Below, one piece after another: positions 25,605-36,679 of a stretch of DNA of 42,051 nt. Position numbers and translations under genes: made by a program. Source of the DNA: Mycobacterium sp. 852002-51057_SCH5723018 (lineage in GTDB: Bacteria; Actinomycetota; Actinomycetes; Mycobacteriales; Mycobacteriaceae); contig NZ_LZIR01000069.1 in the NCBI RefSeq assembly GCF_001667035.1, forward strand, positions 1-42,051, read 5' to 3'. Every line of letters begins with the position of its first letter. Within the stretch, counting starts at the first letter, position 1. The notes beneath the pieces were generated by a model. That model saw only the letters and a program-made list of their open reading frames with translations, was not told the origin of the DNA and searched no databases.

Positions 25605-26429
25605 TCAACCCTGCGCGAGCTCGGCGACCGGCTGCCACTGCTCCCAATTGCGTAGCCGGCTCTCGTAGTCGGCCCTGGCCGTTTCCAGCGGCGACGCGCC
25701 GAAGAAGACTCGCAGCGGCGGTTCCTTGGCGTCGACCACCTTCAGCAGCGCGGCGGCGGATGCCTCTGGGTTGCCCGGGCTGGCCCAGCGCTTGCTGCGC
25801 TCGGCCTGCACGGCGGCGCGAATCTCATCGTACGCCGGCAGCGAGTCGGCGTGCTTGGCCGAATCTCCCGCCCAGTCGGTGTCGAAGCCGCCCGGTTCGA
25901 TCAATGTGACGTGCACGCCGAACGGGGCGACCTCCTGGGCCAGTGCCTGCGAGAAGCCCTCCAGCGCCCACTTGGACGCGTGGTAGATGCCGACCAACGG
26001 GAACGCGGTGATGCCCCCGATCGACGACACCTGGATGATGTGTCCGCTGCGCTGCTCCCGCAGGTAGGGAAGAGCGGCCTGGGTGATCCACAGGGCGCCG
26101 AACACGTTGGTCTCGATCTGATCCCGCGCGTCTTGCTCGGAGAGCTCCTCGACGAAGCCGAACTGGCCGTAGCCGGCGTTGTTGATCACGATGTCCAGGC
26201 GCCCGAAATGGTCGTGCGCCTGCTTGACCGCGGCGAAGTCGGCTTCGCGATCGGTGACGTCCAGCCGAATCGGCAGCAGCGCGTCGCCGTACTTCTCTGC
26301 CAGGTCGTCCAGCGATGCGGTGTTGCGCGCCGTCCCGGCGACCTTGTCACCCCGCTCCAGTGCGGCGATCGCCCACGCCCGTCCGAAGCCTCTCGATGTA
26401 CCGGTGATAAACCAAACTTTTTCAGTCAC
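25605..26429 (-). CDS. Short-chain dehydrogenase/reductase, accessory
   Basis: A 274-residue classical SDR with TGTSRGFG, ARNTASL, the Asp of RLDVTD, NNAGYGQ, the Ser of QVSSIGG and the catalytic YHASKWAL. The Thr-Ser-Arg-Gly-Phe-Gly form and Arg in the second strand indicate NADP(H). It sits between mgtA and menG, a position where I recall no gene in M. tuberculosis, so it is probably a lineage-specific insertion. The substrate is unknown. It is divergent from menG with a 115-bp gap. Confidence 0.87.
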   Translation of the reverse strand: MTEKVWFITGTSRGFGRAWAIAALERGDKVAGTARNTASLDDLAEKYGDALLPIRLDVTDREADFAAVKQAHDHFGRLDIVINNAGYGQFGFVEELSEQDARDQIETNVFGALWITQAALPYLREQRSGHIIQVSSIGGITAFPLVGIYHASKWALEGFSQALAQEVAPFGVHVTLIEPGGFDTDWAGDSAKHADSLPAYDEIRAAVQAERSKRWASPGNPEASAAALLKVVDAKEPPLRVFFGASPLETARADYESRLRNWEQWQPVAELAQG

Positions 26430-26531
26430 GCAGCCCTACAACGCGCTCGTCGTCATCTCATTCCCGGGCTAACTGCCCGGCTCCTCCTCACCCCGCTTCG
26501 CGGGCCGCATCGTCGTCGGGCGGGCGGCCGG

Positions 26532-26537
26532 TAGCGT
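26532..26537 (+). promoter_or_regulatory. Candidate -10 for a leaderless menG transcript
   Basis: TAGCGT (TANNNT type) ends seven bases before the menG GTG at 26545. This would start the transcript at or next to the start codon, a common arrangement in mycobacteria. No ribosome site precedes the GTG, which fits. No good -35 is seen. Confidence 0.35.
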
Positions 26538-26544
26538 TGCCGTC

Positions 26545-27237
26545 GTGAGTCGCGCGGCATTGGACAAGGACCCCCGCGACGTCGCGTCGATGTTCGACGG
26601 CGTGGCCCGCCGTTACGACGTGACCAACACGGTGCTGTCGCTGGGTCAGGACCGGCATTGGCGGCGGGCCACCCGGTCGGCGTTGCGGATTGGCCCCGGC
26701 CACAAGGTGCTCGACCTCGCCGCCGGCACCGCGGTGTCCACCGTGGAGCTGAAGAAATCGGGGGCGTGGTGTGTGGCGGCCGACTTCTCTGTCGGGATGC
26801 TGGCCGCCGGCGCCGGTCGCAGGGTGCCCAAGGTCGCCGGCGACGCCACCAAGCTGCCGTTCGGCGACGAGGTCTTCGACGCGGTGACGATCAGCTTTGG
26901 GTTACGCAACGTGGCCGACCAGCAGGCCGCCCTGCGCGAGATGTTCCGCGTCACCCGGCCCGGCGGCCGGTTGGTGGTGTGCGAATTCTCCACGCCCACC
27001 AGCGCGCTTTTCGCCACGGTCTACAAGGAATATCTGATGCGGGCGCTGCCGCGGGTGGCGCGGGCGGTGTCGAGCAACCCCGAGGCCTACGTGTACCTGG
27101 CCGAATCGATCAGGGCCTGGCCGGACCAGGCCGGGCTGGCGCAGCGGATTTCAGCGGCCGGGTGGTCGGCGGTGCGCTGGCGCAACCTGACCGGGGGCAT
27201 CGTGGCGCTGCACGCGGCGTACAAGCCGCCCAACTAA
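26545..27237 (+). CDS. menG: Demethylmenaquinone methyltransferase MenG (UbiE family)
   Basis: A 230-residue class I SAM methyltransferase that methylates demethylmenaquinone in the last ring step. Motif I is [15 protein letters not shown], followed by the acidic [10 protein letters not shown], the [24 protein letters not shown] and the UbiE signature [19 protein letters not shown]. The start is GTG without a ribosome site. It ends 3 bp from the convergent DUF732 gene. The older names menH and ubiE refer to the same protein. Confidence 0.93.
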   Translation: MSRAALDKDPRDVASMFDGVARRYDVTNTVLSLGQDRHWRRATRSALRIGPGHKVLDLAAGTAVSTVELKKSGAWCVAADFSVGMLAAGAGRRVPKVAGDATKLPFGDEVFDAVTISFGLRNVADQQAALREMFRVTRPGGRLVVCEFSTPTSALFATVYKEYLMRALPRVARAVSSNPEAYVYLAESIRAWPDQAGLAQRISAAGWSAVRWRNLTGGIVALHAAYKPPN

Positions 27238-27240
27238 GGT

Positions 27241-27576
27241 TTAGCGGCCGGCCCGCTGGATGAAGCCGACCTGGTCGGGGCAGTAGTGGTCGATCGCGGC
27301 GCCCAGGAACTGGAACGCCTGACCCTGCGTGGTGCCCAGCGGCAGGTTGTGCTGGAGGAAGTTGGCCGACTTGTACGGGTCGCCGTCCACGCCGTGGCCG
27401 ATTCGGTCACAGGCGATCTTGCCCAGCCACGCGAGCTGGTCCTGCGGACCGTATACGCCGAAGTGGTTGACGGTCTGCTTGAACGTGTAGTCGTAGTCGT
27501 CGGCCTGCGCCGGCGCCGCCAGTGCGATAGCGGCACCGACCACGGCGCCGACACCAGCCAGCCTCGTACCCTTCAT
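27241..27576 (-). CDS. Secreted DUF732 protein (Rv0559c-like)
   Basis: A 111-residue exported protein. The signal peptide is M-K-G-T-R-L-A-G-V-G with a hydrophobic core and cleavage after APAQA. The mature ~85 residues contain two Cys (CDRI and DHYCPDQ), which would be disulfide-bonded, and the DUF732 features (NHFGVYGP, GHGVDGDPYKSANFL). The family is small, secreted and of unknown function. It begins 25 bp after the methyltransferase gene and is almost certainly in the same operon; in M. tuberculosis the pair responds to salicylate. The long open frame that continues upstream belongs to the antisense and other frames of the methyltransferase. Confidence 0.85.
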   Translation of the reverse strand: MKGTRLAGVGAVVGAAIALAAPAQADDYDYTFKQTVNHFGVYGPQDQLAWLGKIACDRIGHGVDGDPYKSANFLQHNLPLGTTQGQAFQFLGAAIDHYCPDQVGFIQRAGR

Positions 27577-27601
27577 TAGCCGGACTATACACCTGATGTT
27601 T

Positions 27602-29582
<1,981 letters not shown>

Positions 29583-29589
29583 ACCCACC

Positions 29590-29597
29590 AGTATGTT
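29590..29597. promoter_or_regulatory. Shared AGTATGTT core for divergent leaderless menJ and grcC1
   Basis: On the plus strand TATGTT (29592-29597) ends six bases before the grcC1 GTG. On the minus strand CATACT (29595-29590) ends seven bases before the menJ GTG. Both fit the position of a -10 for a transcript starting at the first codon. The two hexamers overlap by four bases, so a single melted region may serve both directions. Neither gene has a ribosome site. Confidence 0.4.
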
Positions 29598-29603
29598 GGT
29601 CGC

Positions 29604-30620
29604 GTGAGCACTCCGGCGACGGTGGTCGCGGGCATCGACTTTGGAGACGCCGCGTTTGCCGCGACCGTGCGGGACGGTGTCGGGCGCATCGAGCAGCTGA
29701 TGGACACCGAACTGCACGGCGCGGACGCGGTGATGACCGATTCGCTGACGCACCTGTTCAAGGCCGGCGGCAAGCGGTTCCGGCCGCTTTTCACCGTGCT
29801 GTCGGCGCAGCTCGGGCCGAACCCGGATGCGGACGAGGTGACGATCGCGGGCGCGGTCATCGAACTGGTGCACCTGGCCACGCTGTACCACGACGACGTG
29901 ATGGACGAGGCGGAGGTGCGCCGCGGCGCGCCCACCGCGAACGTGCGCTGGGGCAACAACGTCGCGATCCTGGCCGGCGACTACCTGTTCGCGACCGCGT
30001 CGCGGCTGGTGTCGCGGCTGGGGCCGGAGGCGGTGCGGCTCATCGCCGAGACCTTCGCCCAGCTGGTGACCGGGCAGATGCGCGAGACCCGGGGCCTGAG
30101 AGAAGGGGCCGAGGGGGCGGACCCGGTCGAGCACTACCTGAAGGTGGTGTACGAGAAGACGGCCTGCCTGATCTCGGCGGCGGGCGAATTCGGGGCGATG
30201 TTCTCGGGCGCCGACAGCGAGCAGGTGCAGCGGCTCAGCCGCCTGGGCGGCATCGTCGGGACCGCTTTTCAGATCTCCGACGACATCATCGACATCGACA
30301 GCGACTCCCATGAATCCGGGAAGCTGCCCGGCACCGATGTGCGCGAAGGCGTGCACACCCTGCCCATGGTCTACGCGCTGCGCGAGCCCGGGCCCGAGGC
30401 GGCGCGGCTGCGCGAGCTGCTGGCCGGGCCCGTCGACGACGACGAGGCGGTGGCCGAGGCGCTGGCGCTGTTGCGGGCGTCGCCCGGCATGGCCAAGGCC
30501 AAACAATTCCTGGCGCAGTATGCGGAGCAAGCACGCCAGGAGCTGGCCCTTTTGCCTGACCTACCCGGTCGGCGCGCGCTGGAGACGCTGGTCGACTACA
30601 CGGTCAGCCGCCACGGTTAG
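29604..30620 (+). CDS. grcC1: Long-chain polyprenyl diphosphate synthase GrcC1
   Basis: A 338-residue trans-prenyltransferase with the two Asp-rich motifs D97-D-V-M-D101 (in LYHDDVMDEAEVRRG) and D226-D-I-I-D230 (QISDDIIDID). GGKRFRP binds isopentenyl diphosphate. The residue five before the first Asp is Ala, a small side chain that is compatible with long products. A C45 product would supply the tail of menaquinone-9, and the position next to menJ and menG fits, but chain length is inferred. The GTG at 29604 is chosen because the conserved S-T-P-A-T-V-V-A-G follows directly. The upstream open frame lies antisense to menJ. Confidence 0.92.
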   Translation: MSTPATVVAGIDFGDAAFAATVRDGVGRIEQLMDTELHGADAVMTDSLTHLFKAGGKRFRPLFTVLSAQLGPNPDADEVTIAGAVIELVHLATLYHDDVMDEAEVRRGAPTANVRWGNNVAILAGDYLFATASRLVSRLGPEAVRLIAETFAQLVTGQMRETRGLREGAEGADPVEHYLKVVYEKTACLISAAGEFGAMFSGADSEQVQRLSRLGGIVGTAFQISDDIIDIDSDSHESGKLPGTDVREGVHTLPMVYALREPGPEAARLRELLAGPVDDDEAVAEALALLRASPGMAKAKQFLAQYAEQARQELALLPDLPGRRALETLVDYTVSRHG

Positions 30621-30701
30621 CGCCCTAAATAACCCAGCGGAACCTCGACCACCGTCTCAGGCGTTCAATGAGCAGTAGTTGATGCTCCAAGGAGGACACC
30701 G

Positions 30702-31562
30702 ATGACCTGGCATCCGCATGCCAACAGGTTGAAGACGTTCGCCCTGCTGGTCGGTATGTCCACGTTGATCGTGTTTGTCGGGTCGTTGTTCGGCAGGACC
30801 GCGATGTTCATTGCGGTGCTGTTCGCAGTCGGCATGAACATCTACACGTACTACAACAGCGACAAGCTGGCGTTGCGTGCGATGCACGCCCAGCCGGTTT
30901 CGGAGCTACAGGCGCCGGTGATGTATCGGATCGTGCGCGAGCTGGCCACCTCCGCGCACCAACCGATGCCCCGCCTATACATCAGCGACACCAACGCGCC
31001 CAACGCGTTCGCCACCGGCCGCAACCCGCGCAACGCCGCGGTGTGCTGCACCACCGGCATCCTGCAGATCCTCACCGAGCGCGAGCTGCGCGCCGTACTG
31101 GGACACGAGCTTTCGCACGTCTACAACCGCGACATCCTGATATCTTGCATTGCCGGCGCGATGGCGTCGGTGATCACCGCGCTGGCCAACATGGCCCTGT
31201 GGGCCGGCATGTTCGGCGGCAACCGCGATGGTGAGAATCCCTTTGCGCTGCTGCTGGTTTCGCTGCTGGGCCCGATCGCCGCGACGGTGGTGCGGCTGGC
31301 GGTGTCGCGGTCGCGCGAGTATCAGGCCGACGAATCGGGCGCCGTGCTGACCGGCGACCCGCTGGCCTTGGCGTCGGCCCTGCGCAAGATCTCCGGTGGG
31401 GTGCAGCTGGCCCCGTTGCCGCCCGAGCCGCAGTTGGCCAGCCAGGCGCACCTGATGATTGCCAACCCGTTCCGCGCGGGTGAGCGGATCGGGTCACTGT
31501 TTTCGACACACCCGCCGATCGAGGACCGCATCCGCCGGCTGGAGGAGATGGCGCGGGGATAA
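30702..31562 (+). CDS. htpX: Membrane zinc metalloprotease HtpX
   Basis: A 286-residue M48 protease. Two membrane helices lie at about 10-50 and the catalytic H135-E-x-x-H139 (GHELSH) follows. The third zinc ligand is the Glu in [11 protein letters not shown], after two further hydrophobic segments. HtpX degrades misfolded membrane proteins at the inner face of the membrane. The start has a strong AAGGAGGA eight bases upstream. Length and layout are standard. It ends 94 bp from the convergent SulP gene, with a hairpin between. Confidence 0.94.
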   Translation: MTWHPHANRLKTFALLVGMSTLIVFVGSLFGRTAMFIAVLFAVGMNIYTYYNSDKLALRAMHAQPVSELQAPVMYRIVRELATSAHQPMPRLYISDTNAPNAFATGRNPRNAAVCCTTGILQILTERELRAVLGHELSHVYNRDILISCIAGAMASVITALANMALWAGMFGGNRDGENPFALLLVSLLGPIAATVVRLAVSRSREYQADESGAVLTGDPLALASALRKISGGVQLAPLPPEPQLASQAHLMIANPFRAGERIGSLFSTHPPIEDRIRRLEEMARG

Positions 31563-31574
31563 GGCCCGCCGTTG

Positions 31575-31638
31575 TTCGCGGGCGTAACGCCACGGCGAAA
31601 TATCGGCTTCAAAATCGCCGCAGGGTTACGCCCGCGAA
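31575..31638. terminator. Large hairpin between convergent htpX and SulP genes
   Basis: TTCGCGGGCGTAAC (31575-31588) pairs perfectly with 31625-31638, and CGGCGA (31593-31598) with 31615-31620, around a 4x4 internal loop. It lies 13 bp after the htpX stop and 18 bp from the SulP stop, so it could end both transcripts. There is no clear T tract. It contains the 19-mer GCGTAACGCCACGGCGAAA (31582-31600), which recurs at 36039. Confidence 0.6.
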
Positions 31639-31655
31639 GCCGTCGACGCGGCGAA

Positions 31656-33215
31656 TTACGCAGCGGCCCCGGGCCGTTCGGTCTCCTTGATCAGATCGTG
31701 GGGGCGCCGTAGGGCGAGGTGCCCCGTCTCGAGCGTTCCCTGAAGGCGAACCGTGCCACCCGTGGCCTGGTATTGGCGCTGCCAGTCGGTGATCGCTTGA
31801 CGCGCGGCGTGATCGAGGTAGTTGACCGAAAGCTCCACCGTCACAACGTTTCCAGCGGGGACAGACGCCAGCACACGGGTCAACCGAGGTAGCGCGAGAA
31901 ACGTGCATGCCGCGCCCTCGATCATCACGCGCCAGCCGTCCTCGACGGGCGTAGCCGCCACCTTGGCCCGGATCACCCGCCATCCGGTCAGCGTGATGGC
32001 CAGCGCCAGTCCGATCAACACACCGTGCAGCAGATTGAGGAAGATGACGCTCACCGCGGTCACCACGTAGACCGCGAGATCCCCGTTCTTCAATGCGGTT
32101 TCGATGTGCGCCGGCTTCAGCAGCTGGATGCCGATGACGATCAGCAGGCCGGCGAGCGCGGCGGTCGGGATCTCTTCGACCAATTCCGAGAACGGAACCG
32201 TGAACAGCAGGATCCACACGCCGTGCATGACCGAGGAGGCCCGGGACCGAGCGCCCGCGTTGACGTTAGTTGAGCTGCGGACGATCACGCCGGTGACCGG
32301 CAGGCCGCCGATGGCCCCCGACACGACGTTGGCGGTGCCCTGACCGATCAGCTCGCGATTGAAGTCGGTCCGCGGGCCATTGTGCATCCTGTCGACCGAG
32401 ACCGCCGACAGCAGGCTCTCCACGCTGGCGATCAGCGCGACCGTGATCACGCCGATCGCCACCGCGCCCCAGTTGCCGTGCGGAAGGTCGGGCAGCTGCA
32501 GCGCATCCAGCGGCGACCCGTCGAGATCGATGCGCCGCACCTGGAACGGGAAGACCACCGAGATCAGGGTCACTCCCACAATGGCGACCAGCGGTCCGGG
32601 AACGGCGCGCAACCGAGCCGGAACCCACCGCCAGGCGACCAGGATCGCGATCACCAGCACCCCCAGGATCACGCCGGGCCGGTGCGCGCCAATGATCTGA
32701 CCCGGCAGGCCGACGAGATTGTGCCAGGCATCGCTTTTGGACTTTCCGCCCAGCAACACGTGGGCTTGTTGCAGCGCGATGGTGATGCCGATGCCGGCGA
32801 GCATGGCGTGCACGACGACGGGTGAGATCGCCAGCGCGGCTCGCGCAACGCGGCTGAGACCCAACAAAACCTGCAGCCCCCCCGCGGCGGCGGTAATCAA
32901 ACACGTTACGCCCCAGCCGAAGTCGGAAACCAGATCGGCGACCACCACGGTCAGGCCGGCGGCCGGCCCACTGACCTGCAGCGGTGATCCGCCGAGGCAC
33001 CCGACGATGATGCCGCCGACGATCGCGGCGATCAGGCCGGCGAGCACCGGGGCGTTGGACGCGATCGCGATGCCCACCGACAACGGAAGGGCGACCAGGA
33101 AAACCACCAGTGACGAAGGCAGGTCATGCCGAGCAACGGATCGTAGCCGTTCCCTTCGTGATTCCTTGTGTCCCTGCTGAAAAACTTGGTCGCCGCGCTG
33201 TTCGATGTGTTGCAT
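31656..33215 (-). CDS. SulP-family anion transporter with a degenerate STAS-like end
   Basis: A 519-residue transporter with about eleven or twelve membrane helices. It begins with a ~30-residue polar head, then DLPSSLVVFLVALPLSVGIAIASNAP (helix 1) and the family GSPLQVSGPAAGLTVVV. A short helix-3-like half segment and GLPVTGVIVRSSTNVNAGARSR match the SLC26/SulP fold. The last ~100 residues (VMIEGAACTFLALPRL onward) resemble a STAS domain. In its sequence it is like the transporter half of M. tuberculosis Rv3273, but no carbonic anhydrase domain follows. I recall no gene here in M. tuberculosis. Bicarbonate or sulfate are both possible substrates. The 236 bp upstream contain only an AT-rich stretch (around 33415-33440) and no gene. 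Confidence 0.85.
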   Translation of the reverse strand: MQHIEQRGDQVFQQGHKESRRERLRSVARHDLPSSLVVFLVALPLSVGIAIASNAPVLAGLIAAIVGGIIVGCLGGSPLQVSGPAAGLTVVVADLVSDFGWGVTCLITAAAGGLQVLLGLSRVARAALAISPVVVHAMLAGIGITIALQQAHVLLGGKSKSDAWHNLVGLPGQIIGAHRPGVILGVLVIAILVAWRWVPARLRAVPGPLVAIVGVTLISVVFPFQVRRIDLDGSPLDALQLPDLPHGNWGAVAIGVITVALIASVESLLSAVSVDRMHNGPRTDFNRELIGQGTANVVSGAIGGLPVTGVIVRSSTNVNAGARSRASSVMHGVWILLFTVPFSELVEEIPTAALAGLLIVIGIQLLKPAHIETALKNGDLAVYVVTAVSVIFLNLLHGVLIGLALAITLTGWRVIRAKVAATPVEDGWRVMIEGAACTFLALPRLTRVLASVPAGNVVTVELSVNYLDHAARQAITDWQRQYQATGGTVRLQGTLETGHLALRRPHDLIKETERPGAAA

Positions 33216-33451
33216 CGGTCGCTTTCCCTCATCGGTCTTTGCGGGGGAAGTTCGGAATATCCGGCCCCGGGATCACGCTGCGTTGCGTCGGCGTAGCTTC
33301 TTGGCGCGCAAAGGATTACAACCGCGCCAGCGGCAGCTCAAAGCCCTGCTACGTCGTTCGACGGTATTTTGCGACAAACCGCCGGTCAAGGCGGCGACCC
33401 CGGCGCATAGGGAATGCAAATATTTTCGTTACGAGTTGTTTGGTTGACAGC

Positions 33452-34483
33452 TCAGAACCCGGCGCCGTGGACCTCGTGCCCGGGGACCTCGACCATCAAG
33501 CCCCGGTAGGCCTGCTCGACGGTCGCGCCGTGGTTGATCACCGCGTCGACCTCGCGCGCGATCGGCATGTTCAGGCCGAACTCGCTGGCGAACTCCATGA
33601 TCACGCTGGCGGCCTTGACACCCTCGGCGACCTGGCTCATCGACGCGATGATCTCGTCGATCGGCTTGCCCGCGCCGAGCTGTTCGCCGACGTGGCGATT
33701 GCGGCTGCGCTGGCTGGTGCAGGTGACGATGAGGTCTCCCAGACCGGCCAGCCCGGGGAAGGTGTCGGGGTGGCCGCCTATCGCCGCGCCCAGTTTGGTC
33801 ATCTCGCGCAGCGCCCGCGCGATCACCAGTGCGCGGGTGTTTTCGCCGATGCCCAGCGAGTAGCCCATCCCGGCGGCGATCGCGTAGACGTTCTTCAGGG
33901 CGCCGGCCATCTCGACCCCCACGACGTCATCGGTGGTGTAAACCCGGAAGCGGCGGGTGCGGAACAACCCCGAGAGCCGGGTCGCGAGATGCTGGTCGGG
34001 CATGGCCAGCACCGCCGCGGCGGCGTAGCCCTCGGCCACCTCGCGGGCGATGTTGGGTCCGGCCAGGATCCCCGCCGGATGACCGGGCAGCAGCTCCTCG
34101 ATGATCTGCGACATCCGCATGTTGGTGCCCTGCTCGAGGCCCTTGACCAGCGACACGAACGGCACCCACGGCCTGAGTTCCTTGGCCAGTTCGGTGAGCA
34201 CGCCCCGAAAGCCGTGCGACGGCACGCCCATGACCACGACATCGGCGCAGCTGGCGGCCTCGGAGAAGTCGGTGGTGGCGCGAAGCGTTTCGCTCAGGAT
34301 GACATCGTTGCCCAGATAGCGGCTGTTGCGGTGATTCTCGTTGATGTCCTTGGCCGTCGCTTCGGAGCGCACCCACTGCAGCGTCGGCCCGCGGCGCGCG
34401 CAGATGGACGCAACGGTGGTCCCCCAGGAACCGCCACCGAGCACAACGACCGTGGGTTCGCGCTGCTGAGCTGCCATGGGCAT
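33452..34483 (-). CDS. gpdA1: Glycerol-3-phosphate dehydrogenase [NAD(P)+] GpdA1 (GpsA)
   Basis: A 343-residue enzyme that reduces dihydroxyacetone phosphate to glycerol-3-phosphate for phospholipid synthesis. The dinucleotide motif is VVVLGGGSWGTTVA. The catalytic Lys lies in EMAGALKNVYAIAAGM, and GLAGLGDLIVTCTSQRSRNR is the family's phosphate-binding region. The start is ATG at 34483; ATG 34477 is an alternative. It sits 35 bp after the monooxygenase gene on the same strand. It corresponds to Rv0564c. Confidence 0.93.
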   Translation of the reverse strand: MPMAAQQREPTVVVLGGGSWGTTVASICARRGPTLQWVRSEATAKDINENHRNSRYLGNDVILSETLRATTDFSEAASCADVVVMGVPSHGFRGVLTELAKELRPWVPFVSLVKGLEQGTNMRMSQIIEELLPGHPAGILAGPNIAREVAEGYAAAAVLAMPDQHLATRLSGLFRTRRFRVYTTDDVVGVEMAGALKNVYAIAAGMGYSLGIGENTRALVIARALREMTKLGAAIGGHPDTFPGLAGLGDLIVTCTSQRSRNRHVGEQLGAGKPIDEIIASMSQVAEGVKAASVIMEFASEFGLNMPIAREVDAVINHGATVEQAYRGLMVEVPGHEVHGAGF

Positions 34484-34518
34484 CAGCGTATTGCCGACAT
34501 CCGGGATTTAGAAGCAGT

Positions 34519-36006
34519 TCACCCGGCGAGTGCTACCCGGCCGGCCACCCGCCCGAAGACCATCGCCTCGTCGATGCGGTCGAACCGGTAGTCGATGGCA
34601 TCGGCGAAGTAGTTCTGCCGCACATTCCACGGCCGCCGGGTCCCGGACTTGGGCAGCGCGTGCCCCGACCGCTTCACATAGTTGGCCTGTATGTCCCAGG
34701 AGGGCTTGACGTCCATCGGCTCGTCGCCGCGGTGGGGGTAGGCATGGGTGTAGCCGTGAGTTGCCATGTGGGCCAGCAGCTTCGCCGTCGCACGCGCGGT
34801 GATATCGGCCCGCAGCGTCCAGGACGCATTCGTGTAGCCCACGCACCAGAACAGGTTGGGCACGTCTTCGAGCATGTGCGCCTTGTAGACGAAGCGGTCG
34901 CGGTGGTCGACCTTGGCGCCGTCCAGGCTGATCGTGGCCCCGCCCAGCGCCTGCAGCTGCAGGCCCGTGGCCGTGACGATGATGTCGGCGTCAAGGTGAC
35001 CACCGGATTCCAGTGCGATGCCGGTGGCGTCGACATGGTCGATGTGGTCGGTGACCACCTCGGCGCGGCCCGCGCTGATGGCGGCGTACAGGTCCGCGTC
35101 GGGAATCAGGCATACCCGCTGGTCCCACGGCTTGTACCGCGGCTTGAAGTGGGTGTCCACGTCGTAGCCGTCGGGCAGGTTCTTGATCGCAACCCGCCGC
35201 AGCAACCACTTCACGAACCGCGGAACCTTGCGGGACAAGAACCAGAACACCGCTTCCAGCAAGGCGCTGTTCATCCGGATGGCCAAGTGGGACGCCTTGC
35301 GCGGCAATAGCTTCCGGGCCAGGGCGGCGAAGCTGCTGTATTTGGAGGCCGACATTATGTAAGTGGGCGAGCGCTGCAGCATCGTGACCTTTCCGGCCCG
35401 GTCGCTCAGCGCCGGGATCAGCGTGACCGCGGTGGCCCCGCTGCCGATCACCACGACCTTCTTGCCGGTGTAGTCCAGTTCTTCGGGCCAGTGCTGGGGA
35501 TGCACCACGGCGCCCTCGAACCGCTCGATGCCGGGGAAGTCCGGGGTGTAGCCCTCGTCGTAGTTGTAGTAACCGCTGGCGAAGAACACGAACCGGCCGC
35601 GGTACAGCCGGCGGGCGCCGTCCTGCTCGACGGTGACCGTCCAGGTGTCGGTCGACGAATCCCAGTCCGCCGAGCGGACATGGCTGTTGAACCGGATGTG
35701 CCGGTCGATGCCGTACTTGCGCGCGGTCGCGCCGAGGTACTCGCGGATGTGGACGCCGTCGGCGACGCCTTCCCTGCGGGTCCACGGCTCGAAGGGGAAC
35801 GACAGCGTGAAGATGCTGCTGTCCGAGCGAACGCCGGGGTAGCGGAACAGGTCCCACGTGCCGCCGATCTGCGCGCGCCGCTCGAGGATGGTGTAAGTCA
35901 GGCCCGGGTTGCGCTCGGTGATCCGATACGCCGCGTCGATGCCGGAGATGCCGGCGCCGACGATGACGACGTCGAAGTAGTCGGCGTCATGGGGAGCCGC
36001 GGTCAT
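34519..36006 (-). CDS. Baeyer-Villiger-type flavin monooxygenase (Rv0565c-like)
   Basis: A 495-residue class B flavoprotein monooxygenase. The N-terminal FAD motif is VVIVGAGISGIDAAYRI, the BVMO fingerprint F-x-G-x3-H-x3-W-P is in FEGAVVHPQHWPE, and the NADPH motif is VVVIGSGATAVTLIP. This enzyme group inserts oxygen next to ketones and, in M. tuberculosis, includes EthA, the activator of ethionamide; the Rv0565c group has also been discussed for thioamide activation. The substrate is unknown. It starts with ATG at 36006, after a large hairpin. Confidence 0.9.
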   Translation of the reverse strand: MTAAPHDADYFDVVIVGAGISGIDAAYRITERNPGLTYTILERRAQIGGTWDLFRYPGVRSDSSIFTLSFPFEPWTRREGVADGVHIREYLGATARKYGIDRHIRFNSHVRSADWDSSTDTWTVTVEQDGARRLYRGRFVFFASGYYNYDEGYTPDFPGIERFEGAVVHPQHWPEELDYTGKKVVVIGSGATAVTLIPALSDRAGKVTMLQRSPTYIMSASKYSSFAALARKLLPRKASHLAIRMNSALLEAVFWFLSRKVPRFVKWLLRRVAIKNLPDGYDVDTHFKPRYKPWDQRVCLIPDADLYAAISAGRAEVVTDHIDHVDATGIALESGGHLDADIIVTATGLQLQALGGATISLDGAKVDHRDRFVYKAHMLEDVPNLFWCVGYTNASWTLRADITARATAKLLAHMATHGYTHAYPHRGDEPMDVKPSWDIQANYVKRSGHALPKSGTRRPWNVRQNYFADAIDYRFDRIDEAMVFGRVAGRVALAG

Positions 36007-36035
36007 CGTGAACCTCGCTTGGAAAACGAACGCCG

Positions 36036-36091
36036 CGAGCGTAACGCCACGGCGAAAAACGGCGCGGATTTTCGCCGTGGCGTTACGCTCG
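36036..36091. terminator. Perfect 23-bp hairpin with the shared 19-mer
   Basis: 36036-36058 pairs without mismatch with 36069-36091, leaving a 10-base loop. The left arm has GCGTAACGCCACGGCGAAA at 36039-36057, identical to 31582-31600, and the right arm holds its reverse complement. It lies 28 bp after the Rv0566c-like stop (minus strand) and 30 bp before the monooxygenase start. It may end the first transcript, or be a mobile or repetitive element. There is only a short T run beyond it on the minus strand. Confidence 0.7.
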
Positions 36092-36118
36092 GCGCGGGTC
36101 TCACGGGCTCGCGCATTG

Positions 36119-36610
36119 CTATCGGTAGTTGACGAACTGCAGCGCGACGTCCAGGTCGGCGTCCTTCAGCATCGCGATGACGGCCTGCAGGTCGTCGCGT
36201 TTCTTGCTGCTGACGCGGACCTCGTCGCCCTGGATCTGGGTCTTGACGTTCTTGGGCCCCTCGTCGCGGATCAGCTTGGTGATCTTCTTGGCGTTCTCGC
36301 TGCTGATGCCCTGCTTGAGGGTGCCGGTGATCTTGTAGGTCTTGCCCGAGGCCTGCGGCTCGCCGGCGTCGAAGGCCTTCATGGAGATGTCGCGGCGGAT
36401 CAGCTTCTCCTTGAAGACGTCGACGGCGGCCTTGACGCGCTCCTCGGTCGAGGAGGTCAGCTCGATGGCCTCATCGCCCTTCCACGTGATCTTGGTGTCG
36501 GTGCCGCGGAAGTCGAAGCGGGTGGCCAGCTCCTTGGCGGCCTGGTTGAGCGCGTTGTCGACCTCCTGCCGATCCACCTTGCTGACGATGTCGAACGATG
36601 AATCCGCCAT
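36119..36610 (-). CDS. YajQ-family nucleotide-binding protein (Rv0566c-like)
   Basis: A 163-residue protein of the YajQ/UPF0234 family. The N-terminal [34 protein letters not shown] and the C-terminal [27 protein letters not shown] block, here ending DLQAVIAML, are all present. Two ferredoxin-like domains are expected. Members bind nucleotides, and some bind cyclic di-GMP. The ATG at 36610 has GGAAGGGACGG upstream. Adjacent tRNA-Tyr is on the opposite strand. Confidence 0.92.
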   Translation of the reverse strand: MADSSFDIVSKVDRQEVDNALNQAAKELATRFDFRGTDTKITWKGDEAIELTSSTEERVKAAVDVFKEKLIRRDISMKAFDAGEPQASGKTYKITGTLKQGISSENAKKITKLIRDEGPKNVKTQIQGDEVRVSSKKRDDLQAVIAMLKDADLDVALQFVNYR

Positions 36611-36679
36611 TCGATCCGTCCCTTCCTCGGTTGATGGCCGTTTGTGCCTTGTCTACCCGTTCGTTGTAACCTGTCTGGC

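Noticed and set aside
26493..26505. Small CCCGC-TTC-GCGGG hairpin as a terminator
   Set aside because: It lies between divergent genes, where no transcript should end, and has no T run.
33205..33447. A possible small gene upstream of SulP
   Set aside because: No ribosome site, no family resemblance, and it runs over the SulP start; treated as intergenic.
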